From: Microbacterium sp. CH12i
Lineage (GTDB): Bacteria > Actinomycetota > Actinomycetes > Actinomycetales > Microbacteriaceae
DNA: 64,000 bases
Assembly (NCBI RefSeq): GCF_000685355.1
Contig: NZ_JHET01000013.1
Span: forward strand, 1-64,000
Direction of reading: 5' to 3'
The position numbers were made by a program, and so were the translations under genes. A model generated the notes under the pieces. That model was not told where the DNA came from. It saw nothing but the letters and a program-made list of their open reading frames with translations, and did not search any database. Below are positions 26,333-35,453 of the stretch, piece by piece. How positions within the stretch are numbered: position 1 is the stretch's first letter; each line of letters opens with the position of its first letter.

Positions 26333-27673
26333 ATGCCCGTGTGGAAAATTCATGGCGATGGCCACACCGTTGCCCCCGGCGAGGTCGTGAAGCCCGACGA
26401 GCGGCTGAACTGGCCGGCCACCTTCGCGATCGGCGCCCAGCACATCGTCGCGATGTTCGGTGCGACGTTCCTGGTGCCGATCATCACCGGCTTTCCAGTG
26501 TCGACGACCCTGCTATTCTCCGGCGTCGGAACGCTGCTGTTCCTGCTGATCACGCGCAACCGGCTGCCCAGCTACCTGGGTTCGTCCTTCGCCTTCCTTG
26601 CACCGATCACTGCGCTCAACGGCGGCAACGCGCTCGAGACACCGGAGCAGATCGGACAGGCACTCGTGGGAGTGCTCGTCGTGGGGCTGCTGCTGGCCGG
26701 AGTCGGCTTCCTGGTGCAGGCGGTTGGCAGCGGCTGGATCGACAAGCTCATGCCTCCGGTCGTCGCAGGTTCGATCGTCGCACTCATCGGCTTCAACCTC
26801 GCGCCTGCGGCGTGGAACAACTTCACCCTGCAGCCTGAGCTCGCCACCGTGACGCTCGCCGCCGTCGTGCTGTTCAGCGTGCTGTTTCGCGGGTTCCTCG
26901 GGCGGATCTCGATCTTCCTGGGCGTGATCGTCGGCTACATCATCGCTGTCTTCACCGGTCAGGTGAAATTCGAGGGCGTCGAAGAGGCCGCTTGGATCGG
27001 GTTGCCCGACTTCCACCTCGCCGCAGTCACCGACCCTGGCGCCTGGGCGATTGTGCCGATGTTTCTGCCGGTCGTTTTGGTGCTCATCGCCGAGAACATC
27101 GGCCATGTGCGCGGTGTCGCCACGATGACGAATGACCCATCGATCAACAAGCACACCGGCCGCGCGCTGCTCGCCGATGGTCTTGCCACCACACTCGCTG
27201 GCGGCTTTGGCGGCTCTGCCACCACCACCTATGGCGAGAACATCGGCGTGATGGCAGCGACCCGCGTGTATTCCACTGCCGCCTACTGGGTTGCCGGATT
27301 CGCCGCGATTCTGCTTGCCTTCTCCCCCAAGATCGGTGCCGTGTTCAACACGGTCCCCCCGGGCGTGCTCGGCGGCGTGACCACCGCGCTGTACGGCCTC
27401 ATCGGCGTCATCGGCATCAAGATTTGGGTCGACAACCGCGTCGACTTCTCGCGCCCGGTGAATCAGTACACGGTCGCAGTCTCGTTCGTCATCGCGGTCG
27501 GCGGGTTCGCCATGAACTGGGGTGGGTTCCAGCTCGGCGCCATCGTCCTCGGCACCGTCGCGGCACTAGTGATCTATCACCTCGGCAATGCAATCGCCCG
27601 CTGGCGCAAGACCGGTGCGGATGACGGCGGCCCCATCCCCGCCGTCGGACAGCTGGGTGGCGACCCAGAGTAA
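26333..27673 (+). CDS. Uracil/xanthine permease (NCS2 family)
   Basis: The start is ATG 26333 after GAGGAG, giving 446 residues with about 14 membrane spans. NCS2 marks include FGATFLVPIITGFP in helix 1, LVLIAENIGHV with the substrate-binding Glu, and the signature GGSATTTYGENIGVMAATRV. It imports a nucleobase by proton symport; the sequence resembles uracil permeases more than xanthine ones, but this is not certain. It follows purC by 187 bp, a non-coding gap with no structure I could identify. Confidence 0.92.
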   Translation: MPVWKIHGDGHTVAPGEVVKPDERLNWPATFAIGAQHIVAMFGATFLVPIITGFPVSTTLLFSGVGTLLFLLITRNRLPSYLGSSFAFLAPITALNGGNALETPEQIGQALVGVLVVGLLLAGVGFLVQAVGSGWIDKLMPPVVAGSIVALIGFNLAPAAWNNFTLQPELATVTLAAVVLFSVLFRGFLGRISIFLGVIVGYIIAVFTGQVKFEGVEEAAWIGLPDFHLAAVTDPGAWAIVPMFLPVVLVLIAENIGHVRGVATMTNDPSINKHTGRALLADGLATTLAGGFGGSATTTYGENIGVMAATRVYSTAAYWVAGFAAILLAFSPKIGAVFNTVPPGVLGGVTTALYGLIGVIGIKIWVDNRVDFSRPVNQYTVAVSFVIAVGGFAMNWGGFQLGAIVLGTVAALVIYHLGNAIARWRKTGADDGGPIPAVGQLGGDPE

Positions 27674-27691
27674 CGCACCGCTTCTGGTGGC

Positions 27692-27759
27692 CGCACGGAT
27701 GGGCGGACTTCGCAGTGTCGGGCGGAATAATCCGGCCCGCGGCTCCGCCCATCCGTGCG
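27692..27759. terminator. Long hairpin after the nucleobase permease
   Basis: Perfect 16-bp arms (27692-27707 and 27744-27759, reading CGCACGGATGGGCGGA on the left) enclose an inner GC-rich imperfect stem. A second 7-bp stem CCGCCCG/CGGGCGG follows at about 27764-27783. The position just past the permease stop and before the leftward biotinyl remnant suits a bidirectional terminator. Confidence 0.75.
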
Positions 27760-27806
27760 TTCTCCGCCCGAGCGTGCGGGCGGGAGCGCAGCACGGATGC
27801 CGCGAT

Positions 27807-27962
27807 TCAGCCGATGCGGGCGATCACTGCGCCGGCATCGACCATGTCTCCTACAGATGCAGCGTGCACCAGCACCCCGGCGCGGTGGGCGGTGACCTGA
27901 GTCTCCATTTTCATCGCGTCAAGCACGGCTGCGGCATCGCATCCGAACGCCTTGTGCTCGGT
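27807..27962 (-). pseudogene. Biotinyl-domain remnant of a biotin-dependent carboxylase
   Basis: The C-terminal 51 residues of an 84-codon frame read AAAVLDAMKMETQVTAHRAG then VGDMVDAGAVIARIG. This is the C-terminal half of a biotin carboxyl carrier domain, with the biotinylated Lys in AMKM. The sequence upstream, which should hold the rest of the carrier and the carboxylase, is not homologous and runs into the rightward VOC gene. It is therefore probably a 3' fragment left after deletion of a larger gene such as pyruvate or acyl-CoA carboxylase. A stand-alone tiny carrier is less likely because the first half of the fold is missing. Confidence 0.6.
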
Positions 27963-28033
27963 GCTTTCGCCCGAATGGGCAGCGCGTGAGAGCGGACGGG
28001 AATATCCTGCCGTAGCTGCTGGTTGAGACCAAC

Positions 28034-28897
28034 ATGAACGAATTACTTGCCCCGGCAACAACGATGGGTGCGGTCACGCTTCTCGTGTCCGACCTCGATG
28101 GGATGACGGCGTTCTACCGCGATGTCATCACACTGCAGGTGCTGCGCGCAGACGGCAGCGAGGTCGCGCTCGGTCGCGCCGGGCACGAGCTTGTCGTCCT
28201 CCGACACGAGCCGAAGTTGCGCCACGCGGCACCCGGATCGGCCGGCCTGTTCCACACGGCGATCGTGTTCGAGTCGCAGGCTGCCCTCGCGGCAGCGCTC
28301 GCCTCGGTCGCTCAGCGCGCCCCGCAGACGTTCACCGGCAGCGCCGATCACCTGGTCAGTCAGGCGTTCTACCTCACAGATCCCGAAGGCAACGGCGTCG
28401 AGCTGTACTGGGATCGCGCGCGCTCCGAGTGGTCGTGGACCCACGGTCAGATCGAGATGGCGACCCTCTACCTCGACCCGAATTCCTACCTCCAAGACCA
28501 CCTGACCGACGAGGTCGCTGCTGGCTCGACCGCAACGGATGCCGCGCAGATCGGCCACGTGCACCTCTCGGTCGGCGATGTCGCCTTTGCCCGCGACTTC
28601 TATGTGCGTCGCCTCGGCTTCGATGTCACGGCATCCATGGGCGAGCAGGCACTGTTCGTCAGCGCTGGCGGCTACCACCACCACATGGCGATGAACGTCT
28701 GGAACTCTCGGGGTGCAGGACCGCGGATGCCGGCACTCGGCCTCGGCCAGGTCGATCTCGCACTGCCGAACCCTGACGCTCTCGGCGAGCTCAACGAACG
28801 CCTCACGCACTTCGGCACTCGGGTACAGGACGACGGGCGAACTCTGAGCTTCCTCGATCCTTGGAACAACGCGCTCAAGGCGCAGGTCGCTGCCTGA
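28034..28897 (+). CDS. VOC family protein with two glyoxalase/dioxygenase-like domains (CatE-like)
   Basis: The 287-residue protein holds two VOC domains: residues about 12-125 (VTLLVSDLDGMTAFYRDVI...LTDPEGNGVELYWDR) and about 170-285 (IGHVHLSVGDVAFARDFY...SAGGYHHHMAMNVW). This matches YwbC/CatE-type catechol 2,3-dioxygenase-like proteins. Candidate metal ligands are His in GHVHL, His in HHHMA and Glu in GVELYW. A ring-cleavage role is only suggested by the family; no aromatic catabolism genes lie nearby. It is convergent with the LacI gene (13 bp). Confidence 0.82.
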   Translation: MNELLAPATTMGAVTLLVSDLDGMTAFYRDVITLQVLRADGSEVALGRAGHELVVLRHEPKLRHAAPGSAGLFHTAIVFESQAALAAALASVAQRAPQTFTGSADHLVSQAFYLTDPEGNGVELYWDRARSEWSWTHGQIEMATLYLDPNSYLQDHLTDEVAAGSTATDAAQIGHVHLSVGDVAFARDFYVRRLGFDVTASMGEQALFVSAGGYHHHMAMNVWNSRGAGPRMPALGLGQVDLALPNPDALGELNERLTHFGTRVQDDGRTLSFLDPWNNALKAQVAA

Positions 28898-28910
28898 GCT
28901 GTCCTCAGAC

Positions 28911-29906
28911 CTAAGCGGAGCGCCGCACCACGAGTTCGGTCGGCAGGATAGTGACGTGATCTGGCGAGCCGCCGGAAAGGCGGTCGAGCAGCACGTTCGC
29001 CATCGTCTCGCCCTGTGCCACCATCGGCTGACGCATCGTCGTCATCGGGGGAACTGAGGATGCCGCAACGGCAGAATCATCGAAGCCCATCACCGCGACG
29101 TCCTCGGGGACGCTCAGACCGGCGGCGCGCAGCACCCGCAGTGCGCCTCGAGCCATCAGGTCACTACCCACGAAGATGGCGTCGGGCGTGCCGACCGCAA
29201 GGATCCGTTCCGCTGCCTCGGCACCGCTCTCTTCGGAGTAGTCGCCCTCAGCCTCGGCGAACGGTGTGAGTCCGGCATCCGCCAGCGCATTCCGAAACCC
29301 CTGAATACGATCGATGGCGGGGAGCATTGTCAACGGTCCGGAGATCGTGGCGATGCGCGTGCATCCCCGAGCGATCAGGTGCTCTGTGGCAGTTCTGGAG
29401 GCAGCAACGTTGTCGACATCGACGTAGTAGTCGTTATCGCGACTGCGTACCGGCCGGCCGCCGTAGACAACGGGCACGGCATCCGCGATCCGTTCGATGA
29501 AGGCGTCACTGGTGTGCTGCGAGACGATGAGTGCGCCGTCGACGCCACCATTGCGCACGAAGCTCGTCATCTTGTCGCCGGGATCGTCGCTGGCAACCAG
29601 GAGATTGAGCAGGTAGTCCGAAGCCCGCAGTCTTCCGGTGATCCCGGCGACGATCGAAGCGAAGAACGGGTCGCCGAAGAAGCGCGTCGTGTCTTCAGGA
29701 ACGATCAGGGCGATCGCGTGCGTCTGCCGGGAGGCCAGCGATCGTGCGGCACGATTGGGAACGTAGCTGAGCCGTTCGATTGCCGCACGCACCGACGTGA
29801 GGGCTTCCGCACTGACAGAGGTGGAACCGTTAACGACCCGTGACACGGTCGAACGGGACACCCCGGCCGCGTCCGCCACCTCTTCAATGGTCGCGCGTGA
29901 CGACAC
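28911..29906 (-). CDS. LacI family regulator of the adjacent glucoside operon
   Basis: The 331-residue protein starts at GTG 29906 after AAGGGAGAA. It has the LacI headpiece (ATIEEVADAAGVSRSTVSRVV, then the hinge YVPNRAARSL) and a type I periplasmic-binding-like effector domain (FVGSDLMARGALRVL, VMGFDDSAVAAS, TTMRQP). It is the last gene of the SBP-permease-permease-GH1 unit, 54 bp after GH1. The twin TGGGAGCGCTCCCA operators at the operon promoter are classical LacI-family targets and are its likely sites, with the transported sugar as inducer. Confidence 0.93.
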   Translation of the reverse strand: MSSRATIEEVADAAGVSRSTVSRVVNGSTSVSAEALTSVRAAIERLSYVPNRAARSLASRQTHAIALIVPEDTTRFFGDPFFASIVAGITGRLRASDYLLNLLVASDDPGDKMTSFVRNGGVDGALIVSQHTSDAFIERIADAVPVVYGGRPVRSRDNDYYVDVDNVAASRTATEHLIARGCTRIATISGPLTMLPAIDRIQGFRNALADAGLTPFAEAEGDYSEESGAEAAERILAVGTPDAIFVGSDLMARGALRVLRAAGLSVPEDVAVMGFDDSAVAASSVPPMTTMRQPMVAQGETMANVLLDRLSGGSPDHVTILPTELVVRRSA

Positions 29907-29960
29907 AGTTCTCCCTTCGGCCGGCGCTACGCCGGATGCTCCTGTGCCGTTCGCGCTCGA

Positions 29961-31391
29961 TCAGAGAGCGCGTTCGGCAATTATGCGAGCGTACTCCCGA
30001 CCGCTGTCCTTGAGGCTGCGCTGCTGGGTGTCGTAGTCGACTCGGACGATGCCGAAACGCTTGTCGTAGCCCCAGGCCCACTCGAAGTTGTCGAACATCG
30101 ACCAGTAGAAATAACCGCGGACATCGACTCCGGCATCCGCCGCGTCGAGCACAGCGGCGAGGTGCAAGCGCAGGAACTCGGCGCGGTCAGCGTCGTGAAC
30201 GCGCGTCTCGCCATCCTCTATGACGACCTCGTCGTTGTAGGCGGCACCGTTCTCGGTCATGTAAAGAACTGTTCCGGCGGGCTCCGCGTAGTCGGTCCAG
30301 ACCCGCTGCAGCAGGCGGGTGAGCCCCTCGGGCTGCACTTCCCAGTTCTGCGCGGTGCGGGCAAGACCGCGTTCCACGGAATGGATGCCGTCGCTGGAGG
30401 GGTACGGGCTGCGCACCTGCCTCGATGTGCCGGGGCCACCAGAGGCAGGCGGCACTGCCGGGGCCGTTCCCGACACGAGGTCGCCGTGGTAGTAGTTCAC
30501 GCCCTGCGTGTCGATCTTCTGCGAGATCGTCTCGAGGTCGCCGTCGTGGATGGCGGCTTCGAACTGGTCTACGGCATCCGCATCGATCGCTCGAATGTCT
30601 TCAACGATGTCTGCGGGGTACTCACCACGGTAGATCGGATCGAGGAACCAGCGGTTGAACTGTCCGTCGACGCGGCGGGCCGCGTCGACATCGGCGGGAA
30701 TCTCGGGATCTGCCGGGTCAGCGACGGTGTGGTTCAGAGTGATGCCGAGGTTGAGCTCAGAGTCACGTGCGCGCAGTTCACGAACCGTCTGGCCGTGCGC
30801 GAGCAGAAGGTGGTGCGAGGCCAGCAGGCCCTCGGCGACGCTGGTGTGCCCCGGAGCATGTTCGCCCCCGGTGTAGGAGAGGAACGACGAGCACCACGGC
30901 TCGTTCAATGTCGTCCACACATTCACGCGGTCACCGAGCGCATCGTGCATGGTGCCGGCGTAATCGAGAAAGCGGTCAACGGTGTCGCGGTTCGTCCACC
31001 CGCCCTTCTCTTGCAGAGCCTGCGGCATGTCCCAGTGGTACAGCGTCAGCCACGGCAGGATGCCAGCACCGAGCAGTTCATCGACCAGGCGCTGGTAGAA
31101 GTCGACGCCGGCCTGATTGACCGCGCCGCCGTCCGGGCGCACGCGCGACCATGAGGTCGAGAAACGATACGTCTGCAGTCCGAGCTCGGTCATCAACGCG
31201 ACATCTTCGGGATAGCGGTGATAGTGATCGCACGCCACATCGCCGTTCTCGCCGCCGATCACCGCACCCGGCACGCGGGCGAAAGCATCCCAGATGGAAT
31301 CCGTGCGTCCGTCTACGCGCGCTGCGCCCTCGATCTGATAAGCCGCAGTTGCGGCGCCAAAGAGGAAGTTCTCGGGGAATGCACGGGTCAT
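29961..31391 (-). CDS. GH1 beta-glucosidase
   Basis: The start chosen is ATG 31391, eight bases after AAAGGA; an ATG three codons earlier (31400) overlaps the permease stop and is possible. The 476-residue protein is a cytoplasmic (beta/alpha)8 barrel with acid/base Glu164 (TLNEPW) and nucleophile Glu380 (YMTENG). The N-terminal FLFGAATAAYQIEGA and C-terminal WSMFDNFEWAWGY are GH1 signatures. It hydrolyses beta-linked glucosides taken up by the preceding ABC importer, such as cellobiose or aryl glucosides; exact linkage is not readable. Confidence 0.95.
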   Translation of the reverse strand: MTRAFPENFLFGAATAAYQIEGAARVDGRTDSIWDAFARVPGAVIGGENGDVACDHYHRYPEDVALMTELGLQTYRFSTSWSRVRPDGGAVNQAGVDFYQRLVDELLGAGILPWLTLYHWDMPQALQEKGGWTNRDTVDRFLDYAGTMHDALGDRVNVWTTLNEPWCSSFLSYTGGEHAPGHTSVAEGLLASHHLLLAHGQTVRELRARDSELNLGITLNHTVADPADPEIPADVDAARRVDGQFNRWFLDPIYRGEYPADIVEDIRAIDADAVDQFEAAIHDGDLETISQKIDTQGVNYYHGDLVSGTAPAVPPASGGPGTSRQVRSPYPSSDGIHSVERGLARTAQNWEVQPEGLTRLLQRVWTDYAEPAGTVLYMTENGAAYNDEVVIEDGETRVHDADRAEFLRLHLAAVLDAADAGVDVRGYFYWSMFDNFEWAWGYDKRFGIVRVDYDTQQRSLKDSGREYARIIAERAL

Positions 31392-31396
31392 AGAAG

Positions 31397-32287
31397 TCAT
31401 CCTTTCACCGCGCCAGCCATGATGCCACTGACCAGCTGCTTGCCTGCGACCACGAAGAGCACGAGCAGGGGCAGGGTCGCGAGCACCGCGCCGGTGAGCA
31501 CGATCGAGTAGTCGATGTAATACCCCGACTGCAGCTGGCTGAGCGCCGTCTGCAGTGTGGGGTTCTGGGGAGAGAGCACGATGAGGGGCCAGAGGTAATC
31601 GGTCCACGCCGTCATGAAGGTGAACAGCCCCAGGATCGCCATTGCCGGGCGCGCAGCCGGGATACCGACGGTGAGGAAGGTGCGGAACTGGTTCGCGCCG
31701 TCCATGCGTGCGGCCTCGATGAGCTCATCAGGGATGACGTCGACGAGGTACTGGCGCATGAAAAAGACGCCGAAGGCGGTGACCAGCGTCGGCACGATGA
31801 CCGCACCGATACTGCCCGTCCACCCGAGCTCGCGCATCACCATGAACAGGGGGATGATTCCGAGCTGCGTGGGGATCGCCATAGTGCCGATGACGAAGAT
31901 CATGAGCCCCTCGCGGCCCTTGAACCGCAACTTCGCGAAGGCATAACCTGCGAGCGTGGAGAAGGTCACGACCGAGATAGTGATGATCGCGGAGATGAGG
32001 AAGGAGTTTCCGAGCGCCAGCCAGAACGGGATTGCGTCGAAGACCTTGGCGGCGTTGGCGAAGAAGTTGCCACCGGGGATCAGCGGCAGCGTCTCACCAC
32101 GAGTGGCGTTGGTGCCGCTGGCCACGACGACTGACCACCAGAGCGGGTACACGCTGCCGATGATGAAGGCGGCGAGCAGACCATAGGTAAGGAATCCGGG
32201 ACGGCTGCCGATGCCGGCGGAGCCGGTTTCCCCGCCGCGACGACGGCGGATCTTCTCTGGCACACTCAGTGCCTGCGTGGCGGTCAT
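31397..32287 (-). CDS. Sugar ABC transporter permease (MalG type)
   Basis: The 296-residue protein has six membrane helices and the EAA loop EAARMDGANQFRTFLTVGIP (about residues 197-216), which docks the ATPase. It pairs with the MalF-type permease, whose gene it overlaps by four bases (ATGA). No ATPase gene is in the operon; such importers usually share an MsiK-type ATPase encoded elsewhere. Its end overlaps the alternative GH1 start. Confidence 0.94.
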   Translation of the reverse strand: MTATQALSVPEKIRRRRGGETGSAGIGSRPGFLTYGLLAAFIIGSVYPLWWSVVVASGTNATRGETLPLIPGGNFFANAAKVFDAIPFWLALGNSFLISAIITISVVTFSTLAGYAFAKLRFKGREGLMIFVIGTMAIPTQLGIIPLFMVMRELGWTGSIGAVIVPTLVTAFGVFFMRQYLVDVIPDELIEAARMDGANQFRTFLTVGIPAARPAMAILGLFTFMTAWTDYLWPLIVLSPQNPTLQTALSQLQSGYYIDYSIVLTGAVLATLPLLVLFVVAGKQLVSGIMAGAVKG

Positions 32288-33333
32288 CGTTCGACTCCTG
32301 TCGTGCTGGCGTTCTTTCGGGCGCGGCGGCGCTGACTGCGTGGTGAGGCATCGCCGGTAGCGATTCGCCGTGAGATCAGGAAGTTGATCAAGCCGATGAC
32401 GACGATCAGTAGGAACAGCAGGATGGCGACGGCGGATGCTTCACCGAGGTTCCTGCGGAAGAACGCGAGTTCCCAGAGGAACAGCACTGTGGTCTGGAAC
32501 TGTCGGTCACTACCGCCGATCCCGCCGGCGGTGGAGACGTCGAACAAGCGCGGCTCGGCGAACACCTGCAGACCGCCGATGGTCGCCGTGATGATGACGA
32601 AGATGAGAGTGGGGCGGATCGTGGGGATCGTGATCGAGAAGAAGCGGCGGATGGGGCCTGCGCCGTCGATGGCGGCGGACTCGTAGAGATCGCGCGGCAC
32701 TGCCTGCATCGCGGCGAGCAGGATGAGGGCGTTGTACCCGGTCCAGCGGAAGTTCACCATCGTGGCGATCGCGATGTGCGAAAGGAAGGTGTTGTGCTTC
32801 CACTCCTGATCGACGATGCCGATGAGGTTCAGCAGGTTATTGGCGAGGCCATCTGCCTCGTTGAAAATGCTGGAGAAGATGATCGCCACGGCGACAGGGG
32901 TGACGACGAATGGGATGAGAATGCTCATTCGCCAGAATGTGGCCGCCCGCAAACCGCGGTCAAGCAGGTAGGCGACGATCAGCGCGACAGCGAGCTGCGG
33001 AATCGCGGAGAGCAAGAAGATGCTCAGAGTGTTGAAGATCGAGTTCCAGAACATCGAATCGCCGAGGATCTCGACGAAGTTACCGAGGCCGACAAACTCG
33101 CCCTGTCCTTTGAGTAGATCCCACTCGAACACAGCAACGTAAATCGTGTAGAGCAGCGGGAAGAGGCCGACCAGGCCGAACAGAAGGAAGAACGGCGAGA
33201 CGTACAAGTACGGCGACGCGTTCTGGTCGAAGCGGGAGACGCGGTGACGCCACGACGGCTTCGCCGTGGCGTCCGGCCGCCTGCTGGATGCCATGTCCCG
33301 GCGCTCCTCAGGCTTGGTCGTTGTGAGTGTCAT
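32284..33333 (-). CDS. Sugar ABC transporter permease (MalF type)
   Basis: The start is ATG 33333 behind GAGGA with seven bases of spacing, giving 349 residues; the longer frame upstream crosses a repeat and is not protein-like. Six helices follow a 40-residue cytoplasmic lead, with the EAA-like loop ESAAIDGAGPIRRFFSITIP. It forms the importer channel with the MalG-type subunit. It is separated from the upstream binding-protein gene by the hairpin cluster at 33366-33457. Confidence 0.93.
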   Translation of the reverse strand: MTLTTTKPEERRDMASSRRPDATAKPSWRHRVSRFDQNASPYLYVSPFFLLFGLVGLFPLLYTIYVAVFEWDLLKGQGEFVGLGNFVEILGDSMFWNSIFNTLSIFLLSAIPQLAVALIVAYLLDRGLRAATFWRMSILIPFVVTPVAVAIIFSSIFNEADGLANNLLNLIGIVDQEWKHNTFLSHIAIATMVNFRWTGYNALILLAAMQAVPRDLYESAAIDGAGPIRRFFSITIPTIRPTLIFVIITATIGGLQVFAEPRLFDVSTAGGIGGSDRQFQTTVLFLWELAFFRRNLGEASAVAILLFLLIVVIGLINFLISRRIATGDASPRSQRRRARKNASTTGVER

Positions 33334-33365
33334 TTTTGATTCCTCGTCGTGTGCGCGTGGCGGTG

Positions 33366-33457
33366 CTTCGACAGGCTCAGCAGCCGTGGACCGGCTCCCC
33401 ATAAGCCGGGCCTGCGACTCCCCAGAAGTCGCAGGTCCGCTACCGAGCCTGTCGAAG
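33366..33457. repeat. REP-like hairpin cluster between binding-protein and permease genes
   Basis: Outer arms CTTCGACAGGCTC (33366-33378) and its complement (33445-33457) enclose two further stems: CCGGCT/AGCCGG (33391-33396, 33404-33409) and CCTGCGACT/AGTCGCAGG (33411-33419, 33427-33435). The outer sequence recurs at 47453-47520 in the same gene context. Such structures between a binding-protein gene and permease genes protect the upstream mRNA end. Confidence 0.8.
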
Positions 33458-33462
33458 TGGGA

Positions 33463-34776
33463 TCAGTTGACGAGCTCGTTCAGAAGCTTGATCGCCTGGT
33501 CCCAGGCGCCGTTGGTGTCAGTTTCGCCACGGTCGAGGCTGTTCAGCGCCGGACCGAAGACGTTCTCCTGGATGACGGAGTCATCCGCACCCTTGAACTG
33601 CGCGACAACGCCCTTGGCGCGCTCCGCGAGAATTGCTCCGGTCGGGGCATCGTTGAAGAATGCGTTCGGCGTCGCATCAGCGGCCAGAGTCTCCTGCGCC
33701 TTGATGGTCGAGGGGAAGTTGCCCGCAGATGCAGATTGCTTCACCTGCTGCTCAGGCTGAGTCAGCCAGTCAGCGAGTGCTGCGGCTGCTTCCTTGTGCT
33801 GCGAGCTCTCCGGGATCGTCAGGAACGCGCCACCCCAGTTGACAGCTCCTCCAGGGAACACGTCGGCGAAGTCCCAGCCGGTCGACGCGTCTCCGCCGCC
33901 AGCTTCGACCTGACCCTGCACGACACCCAGCATCCAGCCAGGGCAGACGAAGGTGGCGAAAGTACCGTCAACGAACGACTTGCCGCCGTTCCAGTCCCAC
34001 GCTGCCTGTGCAGCTGACTGGCCGCCTTCAACGGCAGCTCCCAGCAGCTCAAAGCGGTCCTTCAACTCGGCGTTGCCGTCGACGTTCAGTTCGCCGTCGG
34101 CGGTGTAGTAGCCCTCATCGAGCTGATTGACCATCGCGTTCCAAACGAAGCCGGAGTGATCGAACCATGCCTTGCCGGTCTTTGCCTTGTAATCGGCGCC
34201 GACGGCGAAGAAGTTCTCCCAGTCGCCGTTCAGCAGCTCCGCCACGGACTCTCGGTCACTGGGCAGGCCAGCGGCTTCGAACGCCGCGCCGTTGTAGCAG
34301 ATACCGCTCGGACCGATGTCCGTTCCGTAGCCGATCACACGGCCGTCGGCGTCGGTGCCCTGCGCGTACTTCCAGTCCACCCAGTCGCTCTTGCGGTCTT
34401 CGATTCCGTAATCACGGAGGTCGACGAAGCTGTCGGAGACCTCCATGACGGCGCCGAGCCAGCCCTCTTCGATCGCGACGATGTCGCTGAGGCCGGATCC
34501 GGCGGCAAGTTTGGTGAAGGCGTCGGTGCGGGCGTTGCCACCGGTGTCGATGTTCGACGCTTCGATGGTGACGTTCGGGTTCTGCTTCTCGTATTCCTTA
34601 TACAGGTCGTCGTAGCCGAAGGTGCCGAAAGTCGTCACGGTCAGCGTGACTTTCTCATCGGCGCTGCCGCCGGAGTCGCTCGCGTTAGTGCCGCCGGCGC
34701 AGCCGACAAGCGCGAGAGCGGAGATGGATGCAACGGCAACTGCCGTCGTCATCCGGCGCTGGGTACGTGTGTTCAC
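33463..34776 (-). CDS. Extracellular sugar-binding lipoprotein of an ABC importer
   Basis: The 437-residue protein starts at GTG 34776 after AAAGGAG. The lipobox LVGC places the lipid-anchored Cys near residue 26, followed by a Gly/Ser linker and a family 1 solute-binding fold (VTLTVTTFGTFGYDDLYKEYEKQ...NFPSTIKAQE). It captures a sugar outside the cell for the MalFG-type permeases. GH1 in the same operon argues for a beta-glucoside or short beta-glucan. It is the first gene and directly controlled by the twin operators. Confidence 0.93.
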   Translation of the reverse strand: MNTRTQRRMTTAVAVASISALALVGCAGGTNASDSGGSADEKVTLTVTTFGTFGYDDLYKEYEKQNPNVTIEASNIDTGGNARTDAFTKLAAGSGLSDIVAIEEGWLGAVMEVSDSFVDLRDYGIEDRKSDWVDWKYAQGTDADGRVIGYGTDIGPSGICYNGAAFEAAGLPSDRESVAELLNGDWENFFAVGADYKAKTGKAWFDHSGFVWNAMVNQLDEGYYTADGELNVDGNAELKDRFELLGAAVEGGQSAAQAAWDWNGGKSFVDGTFATFVCPGWMLGVVQGQVEAGGGDASTGWDFADVFPGGAVNWGGAFLTIPESSQHKEAAAALADWLTQPEQQVKQSASAGNFPSTIKAQETLAADATPNAFFNDAPTGAILAERAKGVVAQFKGADDSVIQENVFGPALNSLDRGETDTNGAWDQAIKLLNELVN

Positions 34777-34821
34777 GGGTCACTCCTTTGTGTGGTGATG
34801 ATTCTTGGTGATGCTTCGGGA

Positions 34822-34884
34822 CAGCTGTGGGAGCGCTCCCACAGCTGATGAGTCACTCTATGAGAGCGCTCCCACGAATGTCAA
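34822..34884 (-). promoter_or_regulatory. Glucoside operon promoter with two LacI-type operators
   Basis: On the minus strand -35 TTGACA (complement of 34879-34884) and -10 TAGAGT (complement of 34855-34860) are 18 bp apart. One operator with core GAGCGCTC at 34864-34871 lies between them. A second, a perfect 26-bp palindrome at 34822-34847 with core TGTGGGAGCGCTCCCACA, covers the expected start site. Centres are 33 bp apart, about three helical turns, so two dimers would bind the same face. Confidence 0.9.
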
Positions 34885-34922
34885 GCACTCCGACACAACC
34901 CATGGTCAAGTAGCCTTGCCCG

Positions 34923-35453
34923 GTGCCTTTCTCTGAGCTGTCGCCCGCCCTCGTCCGTGCCGAATCACTGATCCGCAGCATCCCGGACTATCCAGAGCCC
35001 GGCATCCTGTTTCGTGACATCACGCCACTGCTGGCCGATGCCGAGGCGCTCCGGGTGACCACCGAGGCGATCATCGAGCCGTTCGCCGGGCAGTTCGACG
35101 TGATCGCCGGAATCGAAGCGCGCGGTTTCCTCATCGCCAGCGCTGCCGCACTGGCAGCTGGCGTCGGCCTCATCCCGATCCGCAAGGCTGGCAAGCTGCC
35201 ACGCCCCGCGGTGTCTGTCGACTACGCGCTGGAATACGGCACAGCGACAATCGAAATGCACGACGATCTGCCGAAGGGCTCGCGTGTACTGCTGATCGAC
35301 GACGTCCTCGCCACCGGAGGTACTCTCGCCGCCGGACGCCAGCTGATCGAGCAGCTGGGTTCGCACGTCGCCGGCATCTCGGTGCTATTCGAAATCGACG
35401 GTCTCGGCGGTCGCGATCTCATTGGCGACCTGCACACCGTCTTCCACTCCTGA
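34923..35453 (+). CDS. apt: Adenine phosphoribosyltransferase
   Basis: Apt salvages adenine to AMP with PRPP. The 176-residue protein from GTG 34923 has IPDYPEPGILFRDITPLL near the N-terminus, IEARGFLIASAAA and the PRPP loop VLLIDDVLATGGTL. It is divergent from the glucoside operon. The end of the gene lies in a 15-bp tandem duplication (35442-35471). Confidence 0.95.
   Translation: MPFSELSPALVRAESLIRSIPDYPEPGILFRDITPLLADAEALRVTTEAIIEPFAGQFDVIAGIEARGFLIASAAALAAGVGLIPIRKAGKLPRPAVSVDYALEYGTATIEMHDDLPKGSRVLLIDDVLATGGTLAAGRQLIEQLGSHVAGISVLFEIDGLGGRDLIGDLHTVFHS

Noticed and set aside
26201..26443. Short minus-strand frame before the nucleobase permease
   Set aside because: It overlaps the permease start, lacks a ribosome binding site and resembles nothing I know.
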